Positions 8,656 through 16,864 of a stretch of 64,000 bases of DNA are shown one piece after another. The translations under genes and the position numbers were made by a program. The notes under the pieces were generated by a model, which worked only from the letters and a program-made list of their open reading frames with translations, had not been told where the DNA came from and did no database searches. This DNA comes from Dyella_B sp035690825. GTDB lineage: Bacteria; Pseudomonadota; Gammaproteobacteria; Xanthomonadales; Rhodanobacteraceae. The stretch's first letter is position 1. Each line of letters opens with the position of its first letter. Where the stretch lies: assembly GCF_051954575.1 (NCBI RefSeq), contig NZ_JBQCHP010000001.1:1-64000 (forward strand), given 5' to 3'.

Positions 8656-10187
8656 AGATCCGCGCGCAAATCGCCATGGTGTTGAACCTGGACAAGTGCA
8701 TCGGTTGCCACACCTGTTCGGTCACCTGCAAGAACGTCTGGACCTCGCGCAAAGGCATGGAATACGCATGGTTCAACAACGTGGAAACCAAGCCCGGCAT
8801 CGGCTATCCGAAAGATTGGGAAAACCAGGAGCGCTGGCATGGCGGCTGGGTACGCAAGCCGAACGGGCGCCTGCAACCCAAGCAAGGTGGCCGCCTGGCG
8901 ATACTGGCGAAAATGTTCGCCAATCCGAAACTGCCCGACATCGACGATTACTATGAGCCGTTCACCTTCGACTACGCAAACCTGCAGACCGCGCCGGAGC
9001 TGCCTACCGCGCCCGTCGCGCGGCCCATCTCGCTGGTAAGCGGGCGCACCATGGACAAGATCGAATGGGGTCCCAACTGGGAGGAAATCCTCGGCGGCGA
9101 ATTCGACAAGCGCAGCGCCGACTACAACTTCGAAGCGGTCCAGAAAGACATCTACGGCCAGTTCGAAAACACCTTCATGATGTACCTGCCGCGCCTGTGC
9201 GAGCACTGCCTCAATCCGGCCTGCGTGGCGTCGTGCCCGTCGGGTTCGATCTACAAGCGCGAAGAGGATGGCATCGTGCTGATCGACCAGGACAAGTGCC
9301 GCGGCTGGCGCATGTGCGTGTCCGGCTGTCCATACAAGAAGATCTATTACAACTGGACCTCGGGCAAGGCGGAGAAATGCACCTTCTGCTATCCGCGCAT
9401 CGAAGCGGGCATGCCCACGGTTTGTTCGGAAACCTGCGTGGGACGCATCCGCTATCTGGGCGTACTGCTTTACGATGCCGACCGCATCAACGGCGCGGCG
9501 GCGGTGGAAAACCCGCACGACCTCTATCAGGCGCAGCTCGACGTGTTCCTCGATCCGAACGATCCCCAGGTACAGCGCCAGGCGCTGGCCGATGGCGTGC
9601 CGGAAGCGTGGCTGGAAGCGGCCAAGCAATCGCCGGTCTACAAGATGGCGGTGGAATGGAAAATCGCCTTCCCCTTGCATCCCGAATATCGCACGCTGCC
9701 GATGGTGTGGTACGTGCCGCCGCTGTCGCCGATCCAGGCGCACGCCAACGCGGGCGCGATCGAAAGCAGGGAAGGCGTGCCCGATGTCGATGCCCTGCGC
9801 ATTCCGGTGCGCTATCTCGCCAACCTGCTTACCGCCGGCAACGAAGCGCCCGTCACCCATGCCTTGAAACGCATGCTGGCGATGCGGGCCTGGTTCCGCG
9901 CCAAGCAGCTGGGTGAGATTCCGGCGCCGTCGCTGCTACAGGAAAACGGCCTGGATGAGGCCACCGTCGATGCCATGCATCGCTACCTGGCGATCGCCAA
10001 TTACGAAGATCGCTTCGTGATACCCACGGCGCATCGCGAAGAGGCGGAGCACGCGTATGCCTTGCGCGGCGGCTGCGGCTTCAGCTTCGGCAATGGCTGC
10101 GATGGCGTGGAAACCAAATCCAGCCTGTTCGGCGGGCGCATGGGCCGGCGCAAAATCATTCCGATCCGCATGCTGGACGACACCTGA
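8652..10187 (+). CDS. narH: Respiratory nitrate reductase beta subunit (4 Fe-S clusters)
   Basis: 511 aa electron-transfer subunit carrying electrons from NarI heme b to NarG. The first cysteine group is C16, C19, C22 and C26, identical in position to E. coli NarH. A second set lies in LCEHCLNPAC and following; the group CRGWRMCVSGC has Trp in place of one Cys, the known mark of the [3Fe-4S] cluster in NarH. A final group is seen at KCTFCYPRI...CSETC. The start overlaps the narG stop; narJ follows after one base. Confidence 0.97.
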   Translation: MKIRAQIAMVLNLDKCIGCHTCSVTCKNVWTSRKGMEYAWFNNVETKPGIGYPKDWENQERWHGGWVRKPNGRLQPKQGGRLAILAKMFANPKLPDIDDYYEPFTFDYANLQTAPELPTAPVARPISLVSGRTMDKIEWGPNWEEILGGEFDKRSADYNFEAVQKDIYGQFENTFMMYLPRLCEHCLNPACVASCPSGSIYKREEDGIVLIDQDKCRGWRMCVSGCPYKKIYYNWTSGKAEKCTFCYPRIEAGMPTVCSETCVGRIRYLGVLLYDADRINGAAAVENPHDLYQAQLDVFLDPNDPQVQRQALADGVPEAWLEAAKQSPVYKMAVEWKIAFPLHPEYRTLPMVWYVPPLSPIQAHANAGAIESREGVPDVDALRIPVRYLANLLTAGNEAPVTHALKRMLAMRAWFRAKQLGEIPAPSLLQENGLDEATVDAMHRYLAIANYEDRFVIPTAHREEAEHAYALRGGCGFSFGNGCDGVETKSSLFGGRMGRRKIIPIRMLDDT

Positions 10188-10188
10188 T

Positions 10189-10827
10189 ATGCGCACCGAT
10201 CACTCCCTGGTCCTGCGCGCGCTATCGGCTCTGCTTTCCTATCCGCAGGCCGATCTTCGCGCCGCATTGCCGGACATCGGCGCCGTGGTGCGCACGGTGA
10301 GCGATGTGAATGCCACGACACGCGATGAACTGCTTGCGCTGATCGATGAGCTTTCACACAGCGATCCGCTCGACGCCGAGGCGCGTTTCGTGGACTTGTT
10401 CGATCGCGGACGCAGCACTTCGCTGAACCTGTTCGAGCACGTGCACGGCGACGGACGCGAACGTGGCGCGGCGATGCTTGACCTGCGACAGCGCTATCTG
10501 GACGCCGGGCTGGAACCGAGCGGTAACGAGCTGCCCGATCACCTTCCGGTGCTGCTGGAATACTTGAGCTGCCGCGACGTAGCGGAAATGCGCGAGACGC
10601 TCGGCGATTGCGCGCACATACTGCGTGCGGTCGGCAATCGCCTGCTGCACCGTCGCAGCCGCTACGCCGGCGTGTTCGGCGCACTGCTGGAGTTGGCGCG
10701 CGTGGAAGGGCTCGACCCGCACGCGCCCATTCCGCCACCGGAAAACCTGGACGCCACGTGGGAAGAACGTCCGGCTTTCGCCAACGACCGGGCGCCGCCA
10801 TGCCGCCCGAGCGATTTTCGCCGCTAA
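10189..10827 (+). CDS. narJ: Nitrate reductase delta subunit / assembly chaperone
   Basis: 212 aa from the ATG at 10189, one base after the narH stop. NarJ is a cytoplasmic chaperone of the TorD/DmsD kind which binds apo-NarG and helps insert the molybdenum cofactor; it is not part of the final enzyme. The helical sequence shows the family's core motifs: LSYPQADLRAALP near the N-terminus, SLNLFEHVHGDGRERGAAM at about 75-93 and NELPDHLPVLLEYLS at about 113-127. The C-terminus is proline-rich and variable. It is followed by narI after 24 nt. Confidence 0.95.
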   Translation: MRTDHSLVLRALSALLSYPQADLRAALPDIGAVVRTVSDVNATTRDELLALIDELSHSDPLDAEARFVDLFDRGRSTSLNLFEHVHGDGRERGAAMLDLRQRYLDAGLEPSGNELPDHLPVLLEYLSCRDVAEMRETLGDCAHILRAVGNRLLHRRSRYAGVFGALLELARVEGLDPHAPIPPPENLDATWEERPAFANDRAPPCRPSDFRR

Positions 10828-10851
10828 TGGCGCATCCACGACGAGACTGAC

Positions 10852-11559
10852 ATGAACGACGCCACCAGCCTGCACCTGTTCCTGTTCGGCATCTATCCGT
10901 ACATCTGCCTGTCGGTACTGCTGCTGGGAAGCCTGGTGCGTTTCGACCGCGAGCCGTACACCTGGAAAAGCGATTCTTCGCAGATGTTGCGGGCAGGGCA
11001 GTTGAAGCTCGGGTCGAATCTCTTTCATTACGGCATCCTGGTAGTCGTGCTTGGGCACTTCGTGGGATTCCTGATGCCGCATTGGGCGATCGACTGGGCG
11101 ATGAGTCCCGCGCAACACCAGTTGCTGGCCATGGCGGGAGGCGGCGTGGCCGGCGCCGTGGCGATCATCGGATTGAGCATGCTGCTGTATCGGCGCCTGG
11201 CCGATCCGCGCATCCGCCGCAACAGCCGCAAGTGGGACATCGCCGTGGTGTGCATGTTGTGGCTGCAGTTGCTGCTCGGCTTGCTCACCGTGCCGCTGTC
11301 GGCACAGCACATGGATGGCGCGGAATTCGAGCGGCTCACCAGCTACGTGAAAGGTATCGTTACCTTCCAGAGCGGTGTCGCAACACTGCTGGTTGAGACG
11401 CCATGGGTTTATCGCCTGCATATCCTGCTGGGTTTCACCATTTTCCTGATCTCGCCGTTCACGCGCATGGTGCACATATGGAGCGGCGCCGGCGCCTTGG
11501 CCTATCTGTTTCGTCCTTACCAGCTGGTGCGCACGCGCAAGCGTACGGTGCATCCATGA
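10852..11559 (+). CDS. narI: Respiratory nitrate reductase gamma subunit (cytochrome b)
   Basis: 235 aa membrane subunit with five hydrophobic helices which takes electrons from quinol and passes them via two b hemes to NarH. The heme ligands can be placed at H59 and H69 (FHYG, LGHF) and H190 and H208 (YRLHIL, MVHIWS), the same pattern as E. coli H56, H66, H187 and H205. Its stop overlaps the start of the parvulin gene (ATGA), so the isomerase belongs to the operon. Confidence 0.96.
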   Translation: MNDATSLHLFLFGIYPYICLSVLLLGSLVRFDREPYTWKSDSSQMLRAGQLKLGSNLFHYGILVVVLGHFVGFLMPHWAIDWAMSPAQHQLLAMAGGGVAGAVAIIGLSMLLYRRLADPRIRRNSRKWDIAVVCMLWLQLLLGLLTVPLSAQHMDGAEFERLTSYVKGIVTFQSGVATLLVETPWVYRLHILLGFTIFLISPFTRMVHIWSGAGALAYLFRPYQLVRTRKRTVHP

Positions 11560-12272
11560 CGGTGCGCGTCAATGGCGTTGCCGTATCCGAGCAGGACTGG
11601 CCTTCGCCGCAAATGGCCGCCGTGCATGAACTGCTGCGCCAGCGCGCGCTAGCGCTGGGGTGGTTGGCCGATGGTGCCGGGCCTGAACACGCCGAGCAGG
11701 CGATCGAACGCGTGCTGGCCGAAGAAGTGCGCATACCCGAGCCCGACGAAGCTGCGTGCCGGCGCTATTACCTGCAGCATCTTCAGCGCTACCGGAGCGG
11801 CGAGCTGGTTTTCGCCAGGCATATCCTTTTCCAGATCACTCCAGGCGCGCCGGTGGCATCCTTGCGCGCCATCGCCGAAGCCATGCTGGCCGAGCTGCGC
11901 ACGCAACCTGGGCTGTTCGCCGAACGCGCGCGCAGCCATTCCAATTGCCCATCCGGGAAAACCGGCGGCGAGCTGGGACAACTGCAGCGCGGCGATACCG
12001 TGCCCGAGTTCGAGCAGGCGCTTTTCGGGGATGGCACGCTCGGCCTGTTGCCGGCGCTCGTCAAAACGCGGTTCGGCTTTCATATCGTCGCGGTGGATCG
12101 GCGTGTTGCCGGCGAGCAGTGGCCATTCGAGCAGGTGCACGCGCGCGTGGCCGAAGATTTGCGCCGCGACGCCGAGGCGCACGCGCTCAGTCAATATGTG
12201 CGCGTGCTGGCCGGCCAGGCCGAGCTGGAAGGCGTCGCGCTTGATGCAACGGCATCGCCGCTAGTGCAATAG
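11556..12272 (+). CDS. PpiC-type (parvulin/NifM-like) peptidyl-prolyl isomerase of the nar operon
   Basis: 238 aa from the ATG overlapping the narI stop. An N-terminal helical part of about 85 residues is followed by a parvulin domain: FARHILFQI, then AERARSHSNCPSGKTGGELGQL, GDTVPEFEQALF and VKTRFGFHIVAV, the typical rotamase pattern. No signal peptide is present, so it works in the cytoplasm, like NifM. Parvulins of this sort occur at the end of nar operons in several proteobacteria, and a role in folding NarG/NarH is inferred. Its 3' end overlaps the convergent Nramp-like gene by 12 nt. Confidence 0.88.
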   Translation: MTVRVNGVAVSEQDWPSPQMAAVHELLRQRALALGWLADGAGPEHAEQAIERVLAEEVRIPEPDEAACRRYYLQHLQRYRSGELVFARHILFQITPGAPVASLRAIAEAMLAELRTQPGLFAERARSHSNCPSGKTGGELGQLQRGDTVPEFEQALFGDGTLGLLPALVKTRFGFHIVAVDRRVAGEQWPFEQVHARVAEDLRRDAEAHALSQYVRVLAGQAELEGVALDATASPLVQ

Positions 12273-13619
12273 CCCGGGGATCACCATCCACAGGGTGGCG
12301 ATACCCATGACGGCCGCGGTAATCCAACCCAGGCAGATCACGGGCTTGGGCGCAGTGAATGCGCCCATCACCGAACGCCGCGATGCCAGCAATGCGACCA
12401 CGGCGACCAGCGGCACCGCCACCACGCCGTTGATGACGGCGCTCCAGAACAACGCTTTCATAGGCGGGATGGGCGAGTATTGAATGATCATCGCGGCCAG
12501 CACGCTTACCGCGATGACGCCGTAGAAGCCGCGCGCATCCTTGGCCTTGCGTTCCAGGCCCCACTGCCAATCCATCGCTTCGCACAAGGCGTAGCTGGCG
12601 GAGCCGGCCAGCACCGGCACGCCGATCAATCCGACACCGAGGATGCCCAGCGCAAACAGCAGATACGCCAGCTCGCCGGCCAGTGGCCGCAGCGCACCAG
12701 CCGCCTGCGCCGCGGTCGTAATGTCGGTGACGCCCGCCACGTGCAACGTGACGGCCGTGGCCAGGATGATGAAGTAGGCGGCGATGTTGGAATAGAGCAT
12801 GCCGTTCCAGGTATCCCATTTGATGCGGATCATTTCCGCCGACCCGGCGGCGGGATCCTGCGCCAGCGGTTGCGCCGTGGCACTGAGCCGCATGTCTTCG
12901 ACTTCTTCAGAAGCTTGCCAGAAGAACAGGTAAGGGCTGATGGTGGTGCCCAATACCGCAACGACCATGGTGGCCGCATCGCTGCCGAACGTAAGATGCG
13001 GCCAGAGCGTGCGCCACGCCACGTCCTTCCACGGCACGTGCACGGTAAACAGCACCGCGGCATAGGCGAGCAGCGAAAGCGTCAGCCATTTGAGGTAGAA
13101 CACGTAACGGTGATACGGCACGGCAATCTGCAGCATCAGGGTGAGGGCGACGAAAAATGCCGTCATGGCGTGCCGGTTGATCCGGGTGACCAGTTCGGCC
13201 ACTTCGCCCATGGCGGCGATATCCGCCGAAATATTGAGCACGTTCGCGATCAGCAGCAGTGCCACTACCGCCTTCAATACGACCGGCGGAAACGCCAGCT
13301 TGATGTTGGCCGCCAGGCCCTTGCCAGTGGCGCGTCCGATCAGGGCGCACATCGATTGCACGGCCGCCATCATCGGAAAGCTCAGCGGCATGGTCCATAA
13401 CATGTTCAACCCGAACTGCGCGCCGGCTTGCGAGTAGGTGGCGATGCCACTGGGATCGTCGTCGGCGACGCCCGTGATAAGGCCGGGGCCGACGTGGGCC
13501 AACGGATGGAGCTTCAGCTTTTTCCACGAAGGTTCACGCGTTCCGTGGCCAGGATCTGCCGTCGCCGGCGACGGTATGTTGGCTTCGGGATGGGGCGGTG
13601 GTTCGCGGGCGGACGTCAT
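12261..13619 (-). CDS. Nramp-like divalent metal transporter with altered metal site
   Basis: 452 aa with a hydrophilic N-terminal tail of about 40 residues and about 11 membrane helices of the Nramp fold (HVGPGLITGVADDDPSG in TM1). In true Mn/Fe Nramp proteins TM1 carries DPGN and TM6 carries an A-x-x-MPH motif. Here TM1 reads DDDPSG and TM6 reads TISPYLFFWQASEEVE, so the Asn and the Met-Pro-His metal ligands are absent. That places it in the divergent Nramp-related group whose substrate is uncertain (Mg, Al or others have been found for relatives). It lies tail-to-tail with the nar operon; the promoter would be between 13620 and the Usp gene end at 13626, so it may be co-transcribed with that Usp. 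Confidence 0.8.
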   Translation of the reverse strand: MTSAREPPPHPEANIPSPATADPGHGTREPSWKKLKLHPLAHVGPGLITGVADDDPSGIATYSQAGAQFGLNMLWTMPLSFPMMAAVQSMCALIGRATGKGLAANIKLAFPPVVLKAVVALLLIANVLNISADIAAMGEVAELVTRINRHAMTAFFVALTLMLQIAVPYHRYVFYLKWLTLSLLAYAAVLFTVHVPWKDVAWRTLWPHLTFGSDAATMVVAVLGTTISPYLFFWQASEEVEDMRLSATAQPLAQDPAAGSAEMIRIKWDTWNGMLYSNIAAYFIILATAVTLHVAGVTDITTAAQAAGALRPLAGELAYLLFALGILGVGLIGVPVLAGSASYALCEAMDWQWGLERKAKDARGFYGVIAVSVLAAMIIQYSPIPPMKALFWSAVINGVVAVPLVAVVALLASRRSVMGAFTAPKPVICLGWITAAVMGIATLWMVIPGLLH

Positions 13620-13625
13620 GCCGGG

Positions 13626-14117
13626 CTAACGACAGACCAGTACCGGCACGCGGCTACGCATCAGCACCTTTTGCGTTTCACTGCCCAGCACCAGCCGGTT
13701 GAGGCCGCTGCGGCCGTGCGTGGCCATCACGATCAGGTCGCAGTGGTGTTCGTCGGCGGCGGCTACGATCGCTTCGCTGGGGCGTTCGCCGAAAACGTAG
13801 TGGCATTCGCACGGAACCTGCGCCTGCCTGGCCAGTTCCGTGGCCTGATCGAGATAGCGCGAAGCGCTTTGCACCGCATGCTGGCTGTAGCGCAGTTCGG
13901 TCGCGGCCAGGAACTCGGTCATGTAGGCGACGGAGTTGAACGGCGGTACCACATGCAGGATCAGCACTTTCGCGCCGAAGGTCTTGGCCAGCTCCAGACC
14001 GGTGGCGAGTGCACGCAGCGACAGCTCCGAGCCGTCGATCGGCAGCAGGATGCGTTGAAACAACCCTTCAGGTTGCACGCTGCTTGGGGCCGATGAGACT
14101 TCGGGGACGACGGACAT
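13626..14117 (-). CDS. Universal stress protein, single domain
   Basis: 163 aa from the ATG at 14117, which has GAGGTT upstream; the ORF could extend to 14195, but that would run towards the FNR box. A 20-residue variable N-terminus leads to a UspA fold beginning FQRILLPIDGSE, with the ATP-binding signature G-x2-G-x9-G-S at THGRSGLNRLVLGSE and the end strand VPVLVCR. Proteins of this type bind ATP and support survival without growth. It is divergent from a small membrane protein and a second Usp, across a region with two FNR-type boxes. Confidence 0.92.
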   Translation of the reverse strand: MSVVPEVSSAPSSVQPEGLFQRILLPIDGSELSLRALATGLELAKTFGAKVLILHVVPPFNSVAYMTEFLAATELRYSQHAVQSASRYLDQATELARQAQVPCECHYVFGERPSEAIVAAADEHHCDLIVMATHGRSGLNRLVLGSETQKVLMRSRVPVLVCR

Positions 14118-14200
14118 GGGTGGAACCTCTGGCGTATATCGCATGGCACATTTGCTGGAGTGCGTTGAGGATGATGATGGGACTTCAAGTTGCAAGCGTA

Positions 14201-14214
14201 TTGATCGTCGTCAA
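14201..14214 (-). promoter_or_regulatory. FNR/DNR-type box for the Usp gene
   Basis: On the minus strand this reads TTGACGACGATCAA (plus: TTGATCGTCGTCAA), one base off the perfect dyad. It lies 83 nt before the minus-strand Usp start. I did not find a convincing -10 hexamer at the expected spacing on this side, so the assignment rests on the dyad and position. Confidence 0.6.
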
Positions 14215-14241
14215 ATGGATGACACGGAGGCCGTTTTCCAG

Positions 14242-14255
14242 TTGATCGACATCAA
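14242..14255 (+). promoter_or_regulatory. FNR/DNR box and -10 for the small membrane protein-Usp operon
   Basis: TTGATCGACATCAA is a perfect dyad. TAGCCT at 14278-14283 follows after 22 nt and fits the -10 element. The predicted start near 14290 gives a leader of about 26 nt before the ATG at 14316. Confidence 0.82.
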
Positions 14256-14315
14256 CATTCCCGCCGGGCGATTTTTCTAGCCTGTGATCAGGTCAATGCG
14301 CTGCGGAGACAACGT

Positions 14316-14501
14316 ATGAAAACCCATTCGTCGGAACCCGCGTTCTCCAATTTATCCGTCTGCTTCCTGCTGATTGCAGTGGCCAGCGGCCTGGTCAGCA
14401 TCGTCCGCGGTTACGAATCCATCTGGTCCATTGCCGAGTGGATCTGTGGCATCAGCGTGCTGGCGCTGGTGGCCAGCCTGATTATCGATGCGCGCAAGTG
14501 A
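14316..14501 (+). CDS. Small two-helix inner-membrane protein
   Basis: 61 aa, ATG preceded by GGAGACAACGT. Two hydrophobic helices (SVCFLLIAVASGLVSIV and WICGISVLALVASLIID) are joined by a short polar loop; the tail DARK is charged and probably cytoplasmic. No family is recognised. It stands first in a transcript with the Usp gene 11 nt downstream and directly behind a strong FNR-type promoter, so it is probably expressed when that regulator is active. The function is unknown; small membrane stress proteins often tune larger membrane complexes, but that is only a possibility. Confidence 0.7.
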   Translation: MKTHSSEPAFSNLSVCFLLIAVASGLVSIVRGYESIWSIAEWICGISVLALVASLIIDARK

Positions 14502-14512
14502 AGGGGAGCGCC

Positions 14513-14950
14513 ATGTTCAAGAACATCCTGCTGCCCACGGACGGCTCGGAGCAATCGCTGCGCGCGGCGCAGCTCGGCATCGCGCTGGCCAAGAGCCTCG
14601 GCGCGCGAGTGCATGCGTACCACGTGCTGGCGCCGCTGGCGGCCGTCGCTCATTTTTCGGATCTGATCCGTCACGCTCCGGACGACTACCACCATCACGC
14701 GATCGGCCGCGCCCAGCGCAAGCTCGATCAGGTTCGCGCGCTGGCCGAGCAGGAGGGCGTGCCGTTCGAAGGCGACTACGCGTTCGATCAACGCCCGTAT
14801 ACCGCCATCCTGGGTGCTGCGCGCCGATACGATTGCGATCTGATCGTGATGGGAACGCATGGACGCACCGGGCTGGATCGTGTGGTGCTCGGTAGCGAGA
14901 CCAACAAGGTGCTCGGTTGTGCCGATATTCCGGTGCTGGTTTGCCGTTGA
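14513..14950 (+). CDS. Universal stress protein, single domain
   Basis: 145 aa, the classical UspA length. The start ATG at 14513 has AAGGGGAGCGCC upstream. It begins MFKNILLPTDGSE, and carries the ATP-binding signature GTHGRTGLDRVVLGSE and the closing strand IPVLVCR. A run HAPDDYHHHA sits in the middle helix. It is co-transcribed with the small membrane protein and close in sequence to the divergent Usp at 13626-14117, suggesting an old duplication. Confidence 0.94.
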   Translation: MFKNILLPTDGSEQSLRAAQLGIALAKSLGARVHAYHVLAPLAAVAHFSDLIRHAPDDYHHHAIGRAQRKLDQVRALAEQEGVPFEGDYAFDQRPYTAILGAARRYDCDLIVMGTHGRTGLDRVVLGSETNKVLGCADIPVLVCR

Positions 14951-15000
14951 GTGGCCTCGTACGCGCTCCGTTGATCTGCTTGCTGCCTCTGTGCAAGTCA

Positions 15001-15172
15001 CTGGATACCAGCTTTCGCTGGAATGACGAGGGTTTTAGCTATTTCCGCAAGCCGTGTGCAAATTTTCCCCGGACAGCAGAGGGCGCAGACCGAAATCCAT
15101 GCTCACCGTTGCGTAGACATGTACCCCGCATGGGCATAGATGGATTCCGGCCTGCGCCGGAATGACGATGAG
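15001..15172. repeat. Two copies of a short extragenic palindromic repeat
   Basis: Between the Usp gene end and the next convergent Usp gene lie two related elements: 15001-15030 (ctggataccag...gctggaatgacgag) and 15140-15172 (ggattccgg...gccggaatgacgatgag). Each is a short hairpin with arms of the type GGATWCC/GCTGGAATGACG. Elements of this form are scattered between genes in many gamma- and betaproteobacteria. The rest of 14951-15211 shows no gene. Confidence 0.65.
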
Positions 15173-15211
15173 GTGGCATGAACGATTACGCACTGTGTGG
15201 CACTACCATCC

Positions 15212-16093
15212 TCAGTGCTGCATAAATACCGGGATACCAGCATGCGCCATCACATGACGCGTCGCCCCGCCCAGCACGCGCTGACGAATGCGCGAGTGGC
15301 CATAGCCGCCCATCACCAGCAGGTCCGCATGGGCCTCGCGCGCCTTTTGCAGCAGCGCCTCGCCGGCCTTTTCAGCGGCGACGTCCAGGTAGTGCATCTT
15401 TACGGTGATGCCGTGATGCATCAGGTAAACCATGGGATCGGGTTCGATCACGCCCATATCGCCACTGTGCGCAGTGCGGATATGGCCGTCGATCAGGGTG
15501 ACGGATTTGGCGAGCAGCAACAGCGGCAGGGCGTGGTGCATGGCGCGAGTGGATTCGATGCTGCCGTTCCAGGCGACCACGATGCGTTCGAACGAGAGCG
15601 GGCGGTTCCAGTTCGGTGGCAACACCAGGCAGGGCACGCGGCTGCTCAGCATGGCTTCGCCGAGGATGTCGAAGATGCGCGTCTGCTCCACCATGTCGCG
15701 TTCCAGCACCGCCAGGTCGTGCCAGGCGCCGAGCTTGCGCAGTGTCGGCGCAATCGCCGTACGCGTGACCATCCATGACGCGTGGGTTGCGCCGTGGCTG
15801 CGCGCGAAAGCCTGGAAGGCCGACGCATCGGCGAGGCAGTCGTCATCCTTGTCGATCAGCAAGCTCAGTACGGTGGGTTCGTCCTCCAGCGCGCGTTGAT
15901 CGCGCAGGTTGCCCGGCACATAGCAGCCGGTCACGTTGCTGTTCCATAGCGCCGCGATCTCGATGGCGGCCACCACCGCGGGACTCCAAGGCGCCACGGA
16001 TGTCGCCAGGGCGAGCACGTCGTAGAAGCGCGCTGGTGCTTGCAGCGGGGCGGTCGCACTTGCGATCGAGGGATGGGAGACTTCAATGGTCAT
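15212..16093 (-). CDS. Universal stress protein, tandem-domain type
   Basis: 293 aa from the ATG at 16093, preceded by GGAG. The length is about twice a UspA domain. The N-terminal half (FYDVLALATSV..., about 20-150) is degenerate and lacks an ATP loop. The C-terminal half starts at FERIVVAWNGS and ends with GGYGHSRIRQRVLGGATRHV, the usual ATP-binding loop except that Ala replaces the small hydroxyl residue after GG. It lies 19 nt behind the GNAT gene and is very probably in the same transcript. Confidence 0.9.
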   Translation of the reverse strand: MTIEVSHPSIASATAPLQAPARFYDVLALATSVAPWSPAVVAAIEIAALWNSNVTGCYVPGNLRDQRALEDEPTVLSLLIDKDDDCLADASAFQAFARSHGATHASWMVTRTAIAPTLRKLGAWHDLAVLERDMVEQTRIFDILGEAMLSSRVPCLVLPPNWNRPLSFERIVVAWNGSIESTRAMHHALPLLLLAKSVTLIDGHIRTAHSGDMGVIEPDPMVYLMHHGITVKMHYLDVAAEKAGEALLQKAREAHADLLVMGGYGHSRIRQRVLGGATRHVMAHAGIPVFMQH

Positions 16094-16112
16094 GAGAACA
16101 CTCCAGCGCCGG

Positions 16113-16676
16113 TTACAAGGGCAATGAATAGACCACCGTCCTGGGGTCGCCCGGATTCGACTCGCACGCAAACCCCAGGAAACCGGCCAGTTCCCGCATG
16201 GGCTCGTTGGTGTTGTCGTCGATCGAGAACATCCGCTTGAAATGGTGCTTTCGGGCCACCTCGATCAGGTGCCGCATCAGCAACACGGCCAGCCCGCGGT
16301 GCCGCCAGTCGTCGGCCACCGTGATGGCGCACTCGCATTGCCTGCCGTCCCCGGTGGCCGAATAGCGGCTGATACCTACTTCACGCAGGCGGCCGTTGTC
16401 GTGCGCCAGGGCCACGAAGGCCATGTCGTGCTCGTAGTCCACATGCATCAGCCGGTCGACCATCCGTTTGTCCGGTTCCTTGAAGTCGCCCAGGAAGCGA
16501 TAGCGCTTCGCCTCGGACGACAACTCGCGGATGAACGCTTCTTCGAGGCCGCGGTCCTGCTCGCGCAGCGGTCGGATCAACACGCGCGTGCCATCGCGCA
16601 GCGGTTCGATCCAGTGATCACCCTCCAGTGCGGGGGAGAGTGCTTCGACGGAAGGCTGGTGGGCGTTGGGAGACAT
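16113..16676 (-). CDS. GNAT-family N-acetyltransferase
   Basis: 187 aa from the ATG at 16676, with GAGGTT upstream. The acetyl-CoA binding region is VADDWRHRGLAVLLMRHLIEVARKHH (about 125-150), matching motif A with R-x-x-G-x-A in DDWRHRGLA. The N-terminus (LRDGTRVLIRPLREQD) resembles the acetyltransferase domain of Pat/YfiQ proteins, which acetylate lysines of other proteins, e.g. acyl-CoA synthetases. No fused cyclic-nucleotide or CoA-ligase domain is present. The gene leads a minus-strand operon with the tandem Usp; several mycobacterial and proteobacterial Usp genes are linked to protein acetylation. Confidence 0.88.
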   Translation of the reverse strand: MSPNAHQPSVEALSPALEGDHWIEPLRDGTRVLIRPLREQDRGLEEAFIRELSSEAKRYRFLGDFKEPDKRMVDRLMHVDYEHDMAFVALAHDNGRLREVGISRYSATGDGRQCECAITVADDWRHRGLAVLLMRHLIEVARKHHFKRMFSIDDNTNEPMRELAGFLGFACESNPGDPRTVVYSLPL

Positions 16677-16745
16677 GGCCAGAACCTCGCTTGCTGATGT
16701 CAGGAAACGTGCATAAGGTTTTAGCCGGATCTTGCCAAGCGGCAG

Positions 16746-16759
16746 TTGACGGCGATCAA
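16746..16759 (-). promoter_or_regulatory. FNR/DNR-type box for the GNAT-Usp operon
   Basis: Minus strand TTGATCGCCGTCAA, one base off the perfect dyad, 69 nt before the GNAT start. A possible -10 TAAAAC (16718-16723) lies 22 nt on. It pairs with a second box 32 nt away that serves the divergent Usp. Confidence 0.68.
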
Positions 16760-16791
16760 CTGAAGGCGACTTGCGCGCGCAATGCGCCGAT

Positions 16792-16805
16792 TTGATGCAC
16801 ATCAA
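16792..16805 (+). promoter_or_regulatory. FNR/DNR box for the 16865 Usp gene
   Basis: TTGATGCACATCAA is a perfect dyad 59 nt before the ATG, the usual distance for these genes in the window. No good -10 hexamer is visible at 21-22 nt. Confidence 0.75.
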
Positions 16806-16864
16806 TGCGGGTTCGAGACAGTTGAGGGAAGTTGATCCCATGCCAGTGCAGAAGGGACAAGACC

